From positions 3,410,001 through 3,474,000 of the forward strand of contig NZ_CP102950.1 in NCBI RefSeq assembly GCF_024741795.1: DNA of 64,000 nt, read 5' to 3'. The DNA comes from Arthrobacter sp. CJ23 (GTDB taxonomy: Bacteria > Actinomycetota > Actinomycetes > Actinomycetales > Micrococcaceae). Position 1 is the stretch's first letter. Each line of letters begins with the position of its first letter. The position numbers and the translations under genes were made by a program. The notes beneath the pieces were generated by a model. The model searched no databases, had not been told where the DNA came from, and saw only the letters and a program-made list of their open reading frames with translations. This document shows, in pieces, positions 16,484-24,564 of this stretch.

Positions 16484-18163
16484 ATGTCGTTTGAGCTGCC
16501 GCCGCTGGCTCTGCTCGCCCCGCTGGGCGGGGCCGTTGTTGTCTACCTCTTCCTGCGCTGGGTGGTGTGGGCCCCTCGCGTCGGGGCCAGCGCCGCGACG
16601 GTCTCCCAGCACGCCCTCTGGGTAGGAATCATCGGGTGGATGGCCAGCTCGCTCCAGGGCGCCGTCCGCGCGGGACAGATCCCGGCCAATCCAAACCTGG
16701 CAAGCGGCTCTTCCACGGCAGCCGATCTGGTCCAGCTTCTGGGCTGGCCCGTCCTGGCCGCGCTGGCCGTCCATGCGATCGGGCAACTGAGCTACCCGGC
16801 ACCGAAGCAGGCGCGCAGGCATGCGGAACTGGCGGTCCGGAGGATCCGCGACTTCCTGCCCAGGAAGCTTGCCTGGACCACGGCCGGCATCCTTGTGGTG
16901 TCTTTGCTGTTCATGGTGCAGATCTCGGCCTTGCCAGGCTTTGACCCTGTGCTGCCGGAGCCGCAGCCAACGCCTGCCACAGGCGGGCCCCTCACCGGCG
17001 GCCCGGCCAACGGCGGCCGCGACGGCCGGATCCCGGGCGCCGTACTCGCCGCGTGGCTCGGCGGGGCCCTGCTCGTGCTGGCGGCCGGCACTTGGCTGGT
17101 GCTGTGGCTCATCGCCCGGCGCCGGCACCTCGAAACCCTCGACGGCGAGGACAACCGGGCCCTGCGCACCATCGCCATGAACCGGCTGCTGCGCACCGTG
17201 TCCACCATCGCGGCGGGCCTCGCCGCCGTCGCCGGGAACTTCGCCCTTGCCACGCCGCCGGGCGTGCTCCCGGACGGACCCGGACTCCCGCTGGCCGGGC
17301 TGAACGTCCCGGTCCTCGTCAACCTTGTGGTGCTGCTGGCCATGTGGTGGTGGCATGCCGGCGACTTGCCGTCGCTCGCCGCCGCCAAGGCCGCGGAGCG
17401 CGGTACGCCGCTGAGCCACGATCCCGCGGCCCATCCTGCGGCGCGGCTCTCCGCCTCCATCGGCGTGGGCCTGGGCGTGGTGGCCGGGATGCCGCTGCTG
17501 GCCGGACTGTTCTTCATCCCGGCGTTGGCAGCCGCCGGCGCGTGGGGCCTGCCCGGCATGGTGGCCTTCGTCGCCGCGCTGCTGCTGCTCGCCATCGCGG
17601 CCGGGGAGCTGGTGATCAGGGCCAACTACGGAAAGGCGGATGCACCGGTCGAGTGGCCTGCGCAGCCCGTCTCGCGGGGGCTGCTGGCCACGGCCATCGT
17701 GGCGGCGTTCCTGCTGGTATCCGTCCTGGTCATCACAGCCGTGGGCCAGAATGCCCTGTACCAGGCACCCGTCTGGCCCGCCGTCGCGGGGGTGACCGCC
17801 GTGGTCCTGGCGGCCGGCGGCGTCGCGCTGCTGGCGGCCCGGTTCCGCCGGGGCGTCCCGGATGCAGGCGGCGGCCACGGCCTGGACGGGGCGCTGCGCG
17901 CGATCTCCATGTACCGCATTGTGCGCACGCTCGCCGCCTACTGCCTGTTCCAGGCCGGCCTGGTGCTGATGACCACCAGCCACGCCTTGCCGCCGCTCTT
18001 CCGGGACCCCCGAAGCTTCGTTCCCGAGGACGCACCAGCGGCCATTGCGGCCGGCGCGGTGCTTGCCGCCGTGGCCGTGGCCATCGCCATCACCCCCGTC
18101 CGCCGCCTGCTCCGGGACCTCCCCGCGCCGGCCGGAAGCCGGAGCGAGGAAGCGTCGCGGTGA
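16484..18163 (+). CDS. Large polytopic membrane protein, partner of a GntR regulator
   Basis: 559 residues with about 12 hydrophobic segments, starting with ELPPLALLAPLGGAVVVYLFL. A proline/glycine-rich linker (about residues 155-180) separates the second and third blocks. Loops are basic (RRRHLETLDGEDNRALRTI), and this loop is echoed later by a similar HGLDGALRAISMYRIVRT, suggesting internal duplication. No transporter motif is recognised. The ATG follows GGGGG by eight bases; an in-frame TTG upstream is less likely. Its TGA overlaps the GTG of the downstream GntR gene, a pairing common for YtrA-type regulators and the membrane proteins they control. Confidence 0.75.
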   Translation: MSFELPPLALLAPLGGAVVVYLFLRWVVWAPRVGASAATVSQHALWVGIIGWMASSLQGAVRAGQIPANPNLASGSSTAADLVQLLGWPVLAALAVHAIGQLSYPAPKQARRHAELAVRRIRDFLPRKLAWTTAGILVVSLLFMVQISALPGFDPVLPEPQPTPATGGPLTGGPANGGRDGRIPGAVLAAWLGGALLVLAAGTWLVLWLIARRRHLETLDGEDNRALRTIAMNRLLRTVSTIAAGLAAVAGNFALATPPGVLPDGPGLPLAGLNVPVLVNLVVLLAMWWWHAGDLPSLAAAKAAERGTPLSHDPAAHPAARLSASIGVGLGVVAGMPLLAGLFFIPALAAAGAWGLPGMVAFVAALLLLAIAAGELVIRANYGKADAPVEWPAQPVSRGLLATAIVAAFLLVSVLVITAVGQNALYQAPVWPAVAGVTAVVLAAGGVALLAARFRRGVPDAGGGHGLDGALRAISMYRIVRTLAAYCLFQAGLVLMTTSHALPPLFRDPRSFVPEDAPAAIAAGAVLAAVAVAIAITPVRRLLRDLPAPAGSRSEEASR

Positions 18164-18561
18164 GTGCCCGGATCTCCATCGACCTCAGCTCGGCGGTGCC
18201 GCCTTACGAGCAGATCCGGGGCCAGATCAGCTCGCTGCTCGCCGTCGGGGTGCTGCCCCCGGGCAGCCGCCTGCCCACCGTCCGCAGCCTCGCGGCGGAC
18301 CTCGGCATCGCCGCCGGCACCGTCGCGCGGGCGTACAAGGAACTGGAGCAGGCCGGACTGATCGAATCCCGACGGCGGAACGGGACAATCGTCGTCGGGC
18401 ACCCTGCGGAGCCCGGCAGCACCGCTGCCGCACCGGGCGCTGAGGTGATTGCCGCCGTCGACGGCTTGATCCGCACGGCCCGCGCTGCCGGAGTGGGTGA
18501 CGAAACGGTCATCGACCTGCTCCGCGGCAGGCTGGCCGGACAAAGTAAGCTGGAGGGGTGA
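18160..18561 (+). CDS. Short GntR-family regulator (YtrA type)
   Basis: 133 residues: a GntR winged helix (about residues 5-78; [58 protein letters not shown]) and a helical tail of only about 50 residues, the YtrA layout without a metabolite-binding domain. It most likely represses its own transcript through the palindrome at 16433-16466. The GTG start overlaps the upstream TGA and its own TGA overlaps the GTG of thyA, so regulator and thyA are translationally coupled. Confidence 0.88.
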   Translation: MSARISIDLSSAVPPYEQIRGQISSLLAVGVLPPGSRLPTVRSLAADLGIAAGTVARAYKELEQAGLIESRRRNGTIVVGHPAEPGSTAAAPGAEVIAAVDGLIRTARAAGVGDETVIDLLRGRLAGQSKLEG

Positions 18562-19361
18562 GCACTCCCACCCCTTATGAAGACCTCCTGCGCGACGTCA
18601 TGGCCAACGGCACGCACAAGTCGGACCGCACCGGCACCGGCACGCGCAGCGTTTTCGGCCGCCAGCTGCGCTTCGACCTCGCCGAGAGCTTCCCGCTCAT
18701 CACCACCAAGCGGGTGCACTTCAAGTCCGTGGCAGTGGAGCTGCTGTGGTTCCTGCGCGGCGATTCGAACGTGAAATGGATGCAGGAACAGGGCGTCTCC
18801 ATCTGGGACGAATGGGCGGACGCGGACGGCGAACTGGGCCCGGTGTACGGCGTGCAGTGGCGCAGCTGGCCCACCCCGGACGGTGGCCACATAGACCAGA
18901 TCGCCGAGCTCATGGCCAACCTGGCTGCGAACCCGGATTCACGCCGGCACATCGTCTCGGCCTGGAACGTGTCCGAGCTCAAGGACATGGCACTGCCGCC
19001 ATGCCATGCGTTCTTCCAGTTCTACGTGGCGGACGGCAAGCTCTCCTGCCAGCTCTACCAGCGCTCCGCGGACACCTTCCTGGGCGTGCCCTTCAACATC
19101 GCCTCCTACGCCCTGCTGACCTGCATGGTTGCCCAGCAGCTGGGCCTGCAGCCGGGCGAGTTCGTCTGGACCGGCGGCGATGTGCACATCTACGACAACC
19201 ACGTGGAGCAGGTGGGCGAACAGCTCAGCCGCGAACCGTACGAGTACCCGCAGCTGAAGATCCTGCGCAAGCCGGACTCCATTTTCGACTACGCGCTGGA
19301 AGACTTCGAAGTGGTCGACTACCGCCACCACCCCACCATCAAGGCACCGATCGCCGTATGA
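18558..19361 (+). CDS. thyA: Thymidylate synthase
   Basis: 267 residues. It methylates dUMP to dTMP with methylene-tetrahydrofolate, yielding dihydrofolate. The catalytic cysteine is C149 in [12 protein letters not shown]; the substrate loop [11 protein letters not shown] (about 24-34), the conserved [11 protein letters not shown] and the C-terminal [13 protein letters not shown] are all present. The start is a GTG at 18558, preceded by GGAGG and overlapping the stop of the GntR gene. folA follows with a further four-base overlap, placing both halves of the thymidylate cycle in one unit. Confidence 0.97.
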   Translation: MSTPTPYEDLLRDVMANGTHKSDRTGTGTRSVFGRQLRFDLAESFPLITTKRVHFKSVAVELLWFLRGDSNVKWMQEQGVSIWDEWADADGELGPVYGVQWRSWPTPDGGHIDQIAELMANLAANPDSRRHIVSAWNVSELKDMALPPCHAFFQFYVADGKLSCQLYQRSADTFLGVPFNIASYALLTCMVAQQLGLQPGEFVWTGGDVHIYDNHVEQVGEQLSREPYEYPQLKILRKPDSIFDYALEDFEVVDYRHHPTIKAPIAV

Positions 19362-19957
19362 GCACCCCCGACGATTCCACGCCCGGCGCCCTCCCGGAGC
19401 TCATCTTCACCGAAGCAACGGCCGCCTCCATGACGGGCATCGGCCTGATCTGGGCACAGACCAGCGGCGGCGTGATCGGCAAGGACGGCGGCATGCCGTG
19501 GCACCTGCCGGAGGACCTGAAGCACTTCAGCAAGCTCACCACCGGCCACCCCGTCATCATGGGCCGCAAGACCTGGGAGTCCTTCCCGGCGAAGTACCGC
19601 CCCCTGCCGGGCCGGACCAACATCGTGGTCACTCGGCAGAAAGACTGGGCTCAGTCGCCCGAAGCGAGCGGCGCCATCGTGGTCCGCTCCCTCGATGAAG
19701 CGCTGCTCGAATCGCAGTTCGCCCCCGGTGGGCAAAAGGTCTGGATCATCGGCGGCGGGGAGATCTTCCGCCAGTCCATGGAGATCGCCAACATCGCCGT
19801 GGTGACCATCATCGATTCCGAAAGCAACGGCGATACCTTCGCCCCCGAGCTGGACGAAAACTGGACATTCGACACCATGGTGCCGGCCCAGGGCTGGCTC
19901 ACCGCCAAGAACGGCACAAACTACCGGTTCACCTCGTGGCGCCGGGCGGAAGGCTAG
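19358..19957 (+). CDS. folA: Dihydrofolate reductase
   Basis: 199 residues. It reduces dihydrofolate made by ThyA back to tetrahydrofolate using NADPH. Motifs include [32 protein letters not shown] (the acidic active-site position) and [14 protein letters not shown], then [13 protein letters not shown]. An extra N-terminal stretch of about 27 residues precedes the usual start of the fold. The ATG overlaps the thyA stop (ATGA), which argues for this start over a later ATG at codon 18. Confidence 0.96.
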   Translation: MSTPDDSTPGALPELIFTEATAASMTGIGLIWAQTSGGVIGKDGGMPWHLPEDLKHFSKLTTGHPVIMGRKTWESFPAKYRPLPGRTNIVVTRQKDWAQSPEASGAIVVRSLDEALLESQFAPGGQKVWIIGGGEIFRQSMEIANIAVVTIIDSESNGDTFAPELDENWTFDTMVPAQGWLTAKNGTNYRFTSWRRAEG

Positions 19958-19964
19958 AAAAGAA

Positions 19965-20186
19965 ATGCTCAAGAAACCCGAAACCCTCTTTGTGCTGGGC
20001 TACATGCTGCTGCCGCTGTTCGCGCTGCTGTCCGCGATCGTGGGCCTCACCATGATCCTGGGCGGCAACAAGATCATGGGCATCATCGTGCTGGTGGTCA
20101 TCACCCAGGTGTTCGCTTTTGGAGCGTTCTTCGCCCTGCGCGCGCGCAAGACCGCCCTGTTGCAGGGGCCCGACACCGGGGAGTAG
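19965..20186 (+). CDS. Small two-helix membrane protein
   Basis: 73 residues with two hydrophobic segments (about 8-30 and 37-59) and a basic C-terminal tail RARKTALLQG. It begins seven bases after folA, so it is the last gene of that transcript. A weak GAAAAGAA precedes the ATG. I do not recognise a named domain. Its place after folA may only reflect cotranscription. Confidence 0.75.
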   Translation: MLKKPETLFVLGYMLLPLFALLSAIVGLTMILGGNKIMGIIVLVVITQVFAFGAFFALRARKTALLQGPDTGE

Positions 20187-20222
20187 TTCCGCTGTGCGGC
20201 CCCTTTCGTGAAGGGCGCTGCC

Positions 20223-20287
20223 GTTATCCACAAGCGGCAGAACTCCCCATCGCGGCGGGGACGGCCGGAAGCTAAAGTCGGATGTCA
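20223..20287 (+). promoter_or_regulatory. Upstream element A (DnaA-box-like plus -10) of the WXG100 unit
   Basis: Contains TTATCCACAAGCGGCA at 20224-20239 and TAAAGT at 20273-20278, a TANNNT -10. About 62 bp are shared with element B at 22564-22627. TTATCCACA is identical to the consensus DnaA box. Confidence 0.5.
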
Positions 20288-20317
20288 GAATGAAGCTTGA
20301 CCATTTTGGGGGATGAA

Positions 20318-21322
20318 TTGACAGGCACCTTGTGGGGCGCCGACGTCGCGCAGTTGCGCAGACTGGCGCAGGACTTCGCCAAAGCCTCCGACGCATTGCT
20401 TCAGCAGTCGGCGCAGCTGTCGAACCAGATCAACAACAATCCTGCATGGAAGGGCAACGATGCGGCCCGGTTCACGTCTGAATGGAACAGCAGCCACCGT
20501 GCTCTCTTGATGCAAACGGCGTCACAACTCATGGCCGGGTCCAAGAAGCTTCTTGAGGACGCCAACCAGCAGGAGCTGGCCAGCGATGCTGCGCCTGGAT
20601 CAGGTGGCGGACCGATTCCGTCCGGCGGACCGGGCGGCAACGGCGGAGCGAGCGACAACGGCCTCTGGGGGCCCGAGTGGATGGCCGATGAGGACTCTCC
20701 GTTCCGTCAGGGCTGGGATGGCTACAACGGCGTGGTCGGGCTCAAGACCGTGCCATACGGCCTCCGCGACATCACACACTTTGCCGGGATGTTCGGCGAC
20801 GAAATCCGCGATCTTTGGCGGAGCGGTGACCAACTCGGCGCGCTGAGGACAGCTTTCAATTCCCAGCTCTGGGACGTCTCGCAAAGGGCCGACGGCCTTC
20901 GCGGCGCGTTCTCAGGCACTGCCGACCTCATCACCGGCAACTTCGGTGACTTCGCGCAGACGGCACGGGGAGCTGACGCGGCCCCGCTGAGCGGCCTGAG
21001 CAAATTTGGCCTCAATTCCGCTGGCCATGTCCTGGGCGGACTCGGTGTCGCCTTGGACGGCTTGGACACCGTCAACGCCGTCATGGACGGTGAGACCGGA
21101 GACGCCATCAAATCCGGACTCAAAACTGCCCTGGGAGTCGGATCATTCCTGCCTCCTCCCGTTGGCGTGACCTGCATGGTCATCGGCGGCGCCTGGGCTG
21201 CCGTGGAACTGATCCCCGGCGCCAAGGACGCGATCGATGACACGTTCGATGCCGTTGGCGATTTTGCGGAAGACACAGCCAAGGACATCGGCGAGGGAGT
21301 CAAGAACTTCTTCGGCTTCTGA
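20318..21322 (+). CDS. WXG100-like protein with long C-terminal domain (putative type VII secretion substrate)
   Basis: 334 residues from the TTG at 20318, chosen because GGGGGA lies just upstream and the sequence then reads LTGTLWGADV, typical of this group. Residues 1-85 form a helical hairpin with W44-K-G46 at the turn, the ESX/WXG100 mark. A Gly/Pro/Ser linker (about 90-110) leads to about 220 residues of unknown fold. These end in a hydrophobic glycine-rich stretch (about 265-295) and an acidic amphipathic tail. Such proteins are usually exported by type VII machines as dimers or polymorphic effectors; no nuclease or other toxin motif is recognised. Earlier TTG codons at 20297 and 20306 are alternatives. 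Confidence 0.72.
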   Translation: MTGTLWGADVAQLRRLAQDFAKASDALLQQSAQLSNQINNNPAWKGNDAARFTSEWNSSHRALLMQTASQLMAGSKKLLEDANQQELASDAAPGSGGGPIPSGGPGGNGGASDNGLWGPEWMADEDSPFRQGWDGYNGVVGLKTVPYGLRDITHFAGMFGDEIRDLWRSGDQLGALRTAFNSQLWDVSQRADGLRGAFSGTADLITGNFGDFAQTARGADAAPLSGLSKFGLNSAGHVLGGLGVALDGLDTVNAVMDGETGDAIKSGLKTALGVGSFLPPPVGVTCMVIGGAWAAVELIPGAKDAIDDTFDAVGDFAEDTAKDIGEGVKNFFGF

Positions 21323-21344
21323 CAGCACTAGAGCAAGGAACCTC

Positions 21345-21995
21345 GTGGCTACCCTGACCAAAGGTCAAGACACTTCACTCGGCTTTGGCATTGCCGAGAT
21401 GGCATACATCCTCCAGCTTCAAAGCACGCCGGCAAGTGTGTCCAGCACCCGCTGGCTCCGCTTGGGCGACGAAGCCGAAGACCATGACCTCATCCGCGCC
21501 GGCCTCTCTTCCCTGATCGCCCGCGGCCTCGCGAGCGTCGACAAAGAAGGGCAGATCAGCTTTGACCAGCGGGTGGACGTGGTCGCTTACACCCTTGCGG
21601 CCGCCGCGCGGTGGACGCAGATCGATCTCCTGCAGAGCGCTGAGCTCGGAGACACGGTCCTTCATGTCGAGTCCGACAAAACCAAGCTCCTGCTTCAGCC
21701 GAGGACCATGCAGGCGTGGTTCGCGCTGCCGCAGGACCCCGCGATTTCGGCTGAGGCCGCTGAGGCCTTCCTGGTCCGCGAACACCTCACGGAACACGCC
21801 GACGGCGGTGTCCGGCTCCGCACCAGCGGCCCGGAAGGCGATTTCCAGCTCGTGGTGCGCAAAGACACCAGGGGCTGGGTGTGCGCCGCCGTGGACGGCG
21901 ACACCGTGGGGGCGGAAATTCCCGTTCACGGCGATGCGGATCTTCTTCAGGTACTGGCAGGCTTCCGCTCGGGAACCCTTGGTTCCAATGACTGA
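21345..21995 (+). CDS. Soluble protein of the WXG100 cassette, unknown function
   Basis: 216 residues beginning at a GTG with AAGGAA upstream. The sequence is soluble, mixed alpha/beta, without signal peptide or membrane span. It opens with LTKGQDTSLGFGIAEMAYIL and has a helical region SSLIARGLASVDKEGQISF resembling a small winged helix. Placement directly after a WXG100-like gene suggests a chaperone or immunity role like EspG, but there is no sequence motif I can name. Its end overlaps the next gene by eight bases. Confidence 0.6.
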   Translation: MATLTKGQDTSLGFGIAEMAYILQLQSTPASVSSTRWLRLGDEAEDHDLIRAGLSSLIARGLASVDKEGQISFDQRVDVVAYTLAAAARWTQIDLLQSAELGDTVLHVESDKTKLLLQPRTMQAWFALPQDPAISAEAAEAFLVREHLTEHADGGVRLRTSGPEGDFQLVVRKDTRGWVCAAVDGDTVGAEIPVHGDADLLQVLAGFRSGTLGSND

Positions 21996-22500
21996 GCCGC
22001 AGACCTCCATTCGCAGGGGTCCTCGCCGTGAATACTTCTATGCCACAGCGATGGACGACGTCATTCGTGCCTACAAGCCTGAAGAGTGGGGGCTGGGCGG
22101 AAACCTGCCATCCGGGAACTACACCACCCGCAGCCCCATCGGATTGGTGGTTGTCATGGTGCTTCTGACAGTGCCGGCAATTCTCGCTCCGGTGATGATG
22201 GTCCTCGGAGCCGTGTCCTTGAATCTGGGAATATTCCTTCTGTTCCTTGTCTGCACCGTGCTGTTCACGGGTGGCTGGTTCGTCGGGCTGGGTTCCCTCC
22301 GAAGTGAGTCGAAGGCGCGCAAGCTGCGCCGTGCCAAGGGCCTGCCCAAGCCCCGGTACGGTGTCACTGACGACCAAGCGCGCAGGTGGTTCGAGGCACA
22401 CCCAGGGACCGTGGACATCACCCGGGAGAACTTCCCGGCCAGCACCTACGCGTTCCCGGTTGAACGCCCGAAGGGCTCCGGGGACGGGATCGGCTTCTGA
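21988..22500 (+). CDS. Two-helix membrane protein of the WXG100 cassette
   Basis: 170 residues, starting inside the end of the previous gene. A polar N-terminus with a tyrosine/arginine patch (RREYFYATAMDDVIRAYKPEEWG) precedes two hydrophobic segments (about 51-72 and 77-100). The cytosolic C-terminal half is basic, with RSESKARKLRRAKGLPKPRYG. No family is recognised. The tight overlap implies a shared job with the WXG100 protein, perhaps anchoring it at the membrane. Confidence 0.65.
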   Translation: MTEPQTSIRRGPRREYFYATAMDDVIRAYKPEEWGLGGNLPSGNYTTRSPIGLVVVMVLLTVPAILAPVMMVLGAVSLNLGIFLLFLVCTVLFTGGWFVGLGSLRSESKARKLRRAKGLPKPRYGVTDDQARRWFEAHPGTVDITRENFPASTYAFPVERPKGSGDGIGF

Positions 22501-22563
22501 CCGGGCCGCGGGTGCCTCCCCTGCCGCCATTCGCACTAGTAGTCCTGTTGCGACTGGTGGATG

Positions 22564-22627
22564 GTTATCCACAAGCGGCAAACTCCGTATCGCGACAACG
22601 GTGGCCAAGGCTAGAGTCACTTGTCAG
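22564..22627 (+). promoter_or_regulatory. Upstream element B, near copy of element A
   Basis: Contains TTATCCACAAGCGGCA at 22565-22580 and TAGAGT at 22612-22617. It aligns over about 62 bp with element A and lies before the 123-residue membrane protein gene. Confidence 0.5.
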
Positions 22628-22690
22628 GACAACGCTTGCTGAGTGTCGAAAAATTGCTGGGTGAACAACTACTGGGCCAGGAGTAAGCGA

Positions 22691-23062
22691 ATGACACCTG
22701 ATCGTCCCGCCTTCCGGCGACCCGATGGAACACCATACGACCCAAGCCGCTTCAATGTGCGCCAATACGAGGAGCAGTACGGTCCAGGAGGTGTACCGGG
22801 GGGCTACTCGATGGCCGCCATTACTCCCCTGCAAAGTCCCACGGCGATCACGGTTCTGGCCGTCATCTTGGTCTTGATGACGGGTGCACCAATCTTTGGA
22901 GCCTTCGTAGCGGCAAAATCCGACCCTGGCATGGTGGCCCCCTGCATCATTGTGGCTGCGCTGTTCCTCCTCTTCGCCGTGTGGGGTTTCGTCATCGCCG
23001 GACGGCGTCGGCGATGGTTGCGGGAACGCTCACAGAGCCCCAGGACCGACCATGGTGTATGA
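22691..23062 (+). CDS. Small membrane protein, second unit of the WXG100 region
   Basis: 123 residues. The N-terminal 45 residues are polar and rich in Arg, Pro, Gly and Tyr (FRRPDGTPYDPSRFNVRQYEE). Two hydrophobic segments follow (about 50-72 and 80-102), then a basic tail RRRRWLRE. The ATG at 22691 has AGGAG eight bases upstream. A 16-residue frame (22636-22686) ends just before it and might be a leader or a remnant. The shared upstream element ties this gene to the WXG100 unit. Confidence 0.65.
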   Translation: MTPDRPAFRRPDGTPYDPSRFNVRQYEEQYGPGGVPGGYSMAAITPLQSPTAITVLAVILVLMTGAPIFGAFVAAKSDPGMVAPCIIVAALFLLFAVWGFVIAGRRRRWLRERSQSPRTDHGV

Positions 23063-23168
23063 GCGAGAGCCTGAGCGGCGGAACGATGCGGCGGCCGCTT
23101 CGGCGAGGGCCGTCGTCGTGCATTTGCCTGCGTGACGTAACCGACGGCGACAGTTCGCTCCGAAAGTT

Positions 23169-23174
23169 TAGACT
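23169..23174 (+). promoter_or_regulatory. Leaderless-type -10 box (asd)
   Basis: TAGACT ends six bases before the asd ATG at 23181; no Shine-Dalgarno is present. Confidence 0.55.
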
Positions 23175-23180
23175 GGTCCA

Positions 23181-24311
23181 ATGACTACAGCAGCTAATCC
23201 GTCCGTTGGACTGGTCGGTTGGCGTGGCATGGTCGGTTCCGTCCTGATGCACCGCATGCAGGAAGAGAACGACTTCGCCAACATCAACCCGGTATTTTTC
23301 TCCACCTCGAACGCAGGAGGTGCCGCCCCGTCCTTCGCCGATGGGGCAGGCAAGCTCGAGGACGCGTTCGACATTGAGACATTGTCGAAGCTGCCGATTA
23401 TTGTCACCGCACAGGGCGGCGACTACACCAAGCAGGTCCACGGCGAACTCCGCAGCCGTGGCTGGGACGGCCTCTGGATCGATGCCGCCTCCACGCTGCG
23501 CATGAACGACGACTCGATCATCGTGCTGGACCCGATCAACCGCGACGTCATCGACAAGGGCCTCGCAAACGGCACCAAAGACTTCATCGGCGGCAACTGC
23601 ACCGTGTCCTGCATGCTGATGGGCCTCGGCGGCCTGTTCAAGAACGGGCTGGTCGAGTGGGGCACCTCCATGACCTACCAGGCGGCCTCCGGCGGCGGCG
23701 CCCGCCACATGCGCGAGTTGCTCAACCAGTTCGGCACCCTCAACAACGAGGTCAGCAGCGAACTGGACGACCCGGCGTCGGCCATTCTCGAGATTGACCG
23801 CAAGGTCCTGGCGCACCAGCGCACCGACATCGACGCCACGCAGTTCGGCGTGCCGCTGGCCGGTTCCCTGATCCCCTGGATCGACGCGGACCTGGGCAAC
23901 GGCCAGTCCAAGGAAGAGTGGAAGGCCGGGGTGGAAACCAACAAGATCCTGGGCACCTCCGGCGACAGCCAGATCATCATGGACGGCCTGTGCGTCCGCA
24001 TCGGCGCCATGCGCTCCCACTCCCAGGCACTGACCCTCAAGCTGCGCGAGGACCTGTCCGTCGCGGAGATCGAGAAGCTCCTGGCCGAGGACAACGAATG
24101 GGCCAAGGTGGTTCCCAACACCAAGGAAGCCTCCATGGCGGACCTGACCCCTGTGGCTGCTTCCGGAACCCTGGAAATCCCGGTTGGCCGTATCCGCAAG
24201 ATGGAGATGGGCCCCGAGTACATCAGCGCCTTCACAGTGGGCGACCAGCTCCTGTGGGGTGCGGCCGAGCCGCTGCGCCGCATGCTGAACATCGCCACCG
24301 GCAAGCTCTAG
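23181..24311 (+). CDS. asd: Aspartate-semialdehyde dehydrogenase, gammaproteobacterial type
   Basis: 376 residues. It reduces aspartyl phosphate to aspartate semialdehyde with NADPH, the branch point to lysine, diaminopimelate, methionine and threonine. [14 protein letters not shown] (9-22) is the NADP loop, C140 in GGNCTVSC is the catalytic cysteine, and the late [11 protein letters not shown] carries the acid/base His. The sequence follows the Escherichia coli Asd almost motif for motif ([44 protein letters not shown]) rather than the shorter form of mycobacteria and Streptomyces. It is monocistronic, with a leaderless-type box upstream and a strong terminator. Confidence 0.96.
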   Translation: MTTAANPSVGLVGWRGMVGSVLMHRMQEENDFANINPVFFSTSNAGGAAPSFADGAGKLEDAFDIETLSKLPIIVTAQGGDYTKQVHGELRSRGWDGLWIDAASTLRMNDDSIIVLDPINRDVIDKGLANGTKDFIGGNCTVSCMLMGLGGLFKNGLVEWGTSMTYQAASGGGARHMRELLNQFGTLNNEVSSELDDPASAILEIDRKVLAHQRTDIDATQFGVPLAGSLIPWIDADLGNGQSKEEWKAGVETNKILGTSGDSQIIMDGLCVRIGAMRSHSQALTLKLREDLSVAEIEKLLAEDNEWAKVVPNTKEASMADLTPVAASGTLEIPVGRIRKMEMGPEYISAFTVGDQLLWGAAEPLRRMLNIATGKL

Positions 24312-24325
24312 CCAACACGCGCAAC

Positions 24326-24367
24326 CGGCCCCGGTTCCACCGCTGAAAAGCGTGGGAACCGGGGCCG
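24326..24367 (+). terminator. asd terminator
   Basis: 13-bp stem CGGCCCCGGTTCC / GGAACCGGGGCCG with an inner CGCT-GAAA-AGCG hairpin, then ATTTCGTT. The following 24368-24564 holds no gene, only two direct copies of GGGACGCCGGCC. Confidence 0.85.
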
Positions 24368-24564
24368 ATTTCGTTCGTGCGCCGGCTTGGCGCGGCGTCC
24401 GGGGCGCGCGGCGTTGGTGCGCCGTCCGGGACGCCGGCCGGGACGCCGGCCGAAGCAGGAGGAAGACCCCCGCCCAGCACGGAAGCCTCCCTCGCTTCCA
24501 TACTACGAGCCCGGGAATCACCGCTTCCAGTGCCCCGCCGGCCTTTCGGCGCTTCTGCGGCCCT

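Noticed and set aside
20224..22573. Two perfect DnaA boxes might mark a replication origin.
   Set aside because: Only two boxes 2.3 kb apart, no AT-rich unwinding region and no dnaA/dnaN neighbourhood; a promoter-linked repeat is more likely.
22636..22686. 16-residue frame just before the small membrane protein at 22691, a possible leader peptide.
   Set aside because: TTG start without its own Shine-Dalgarno and no regulatory codon run; kept only as a note.
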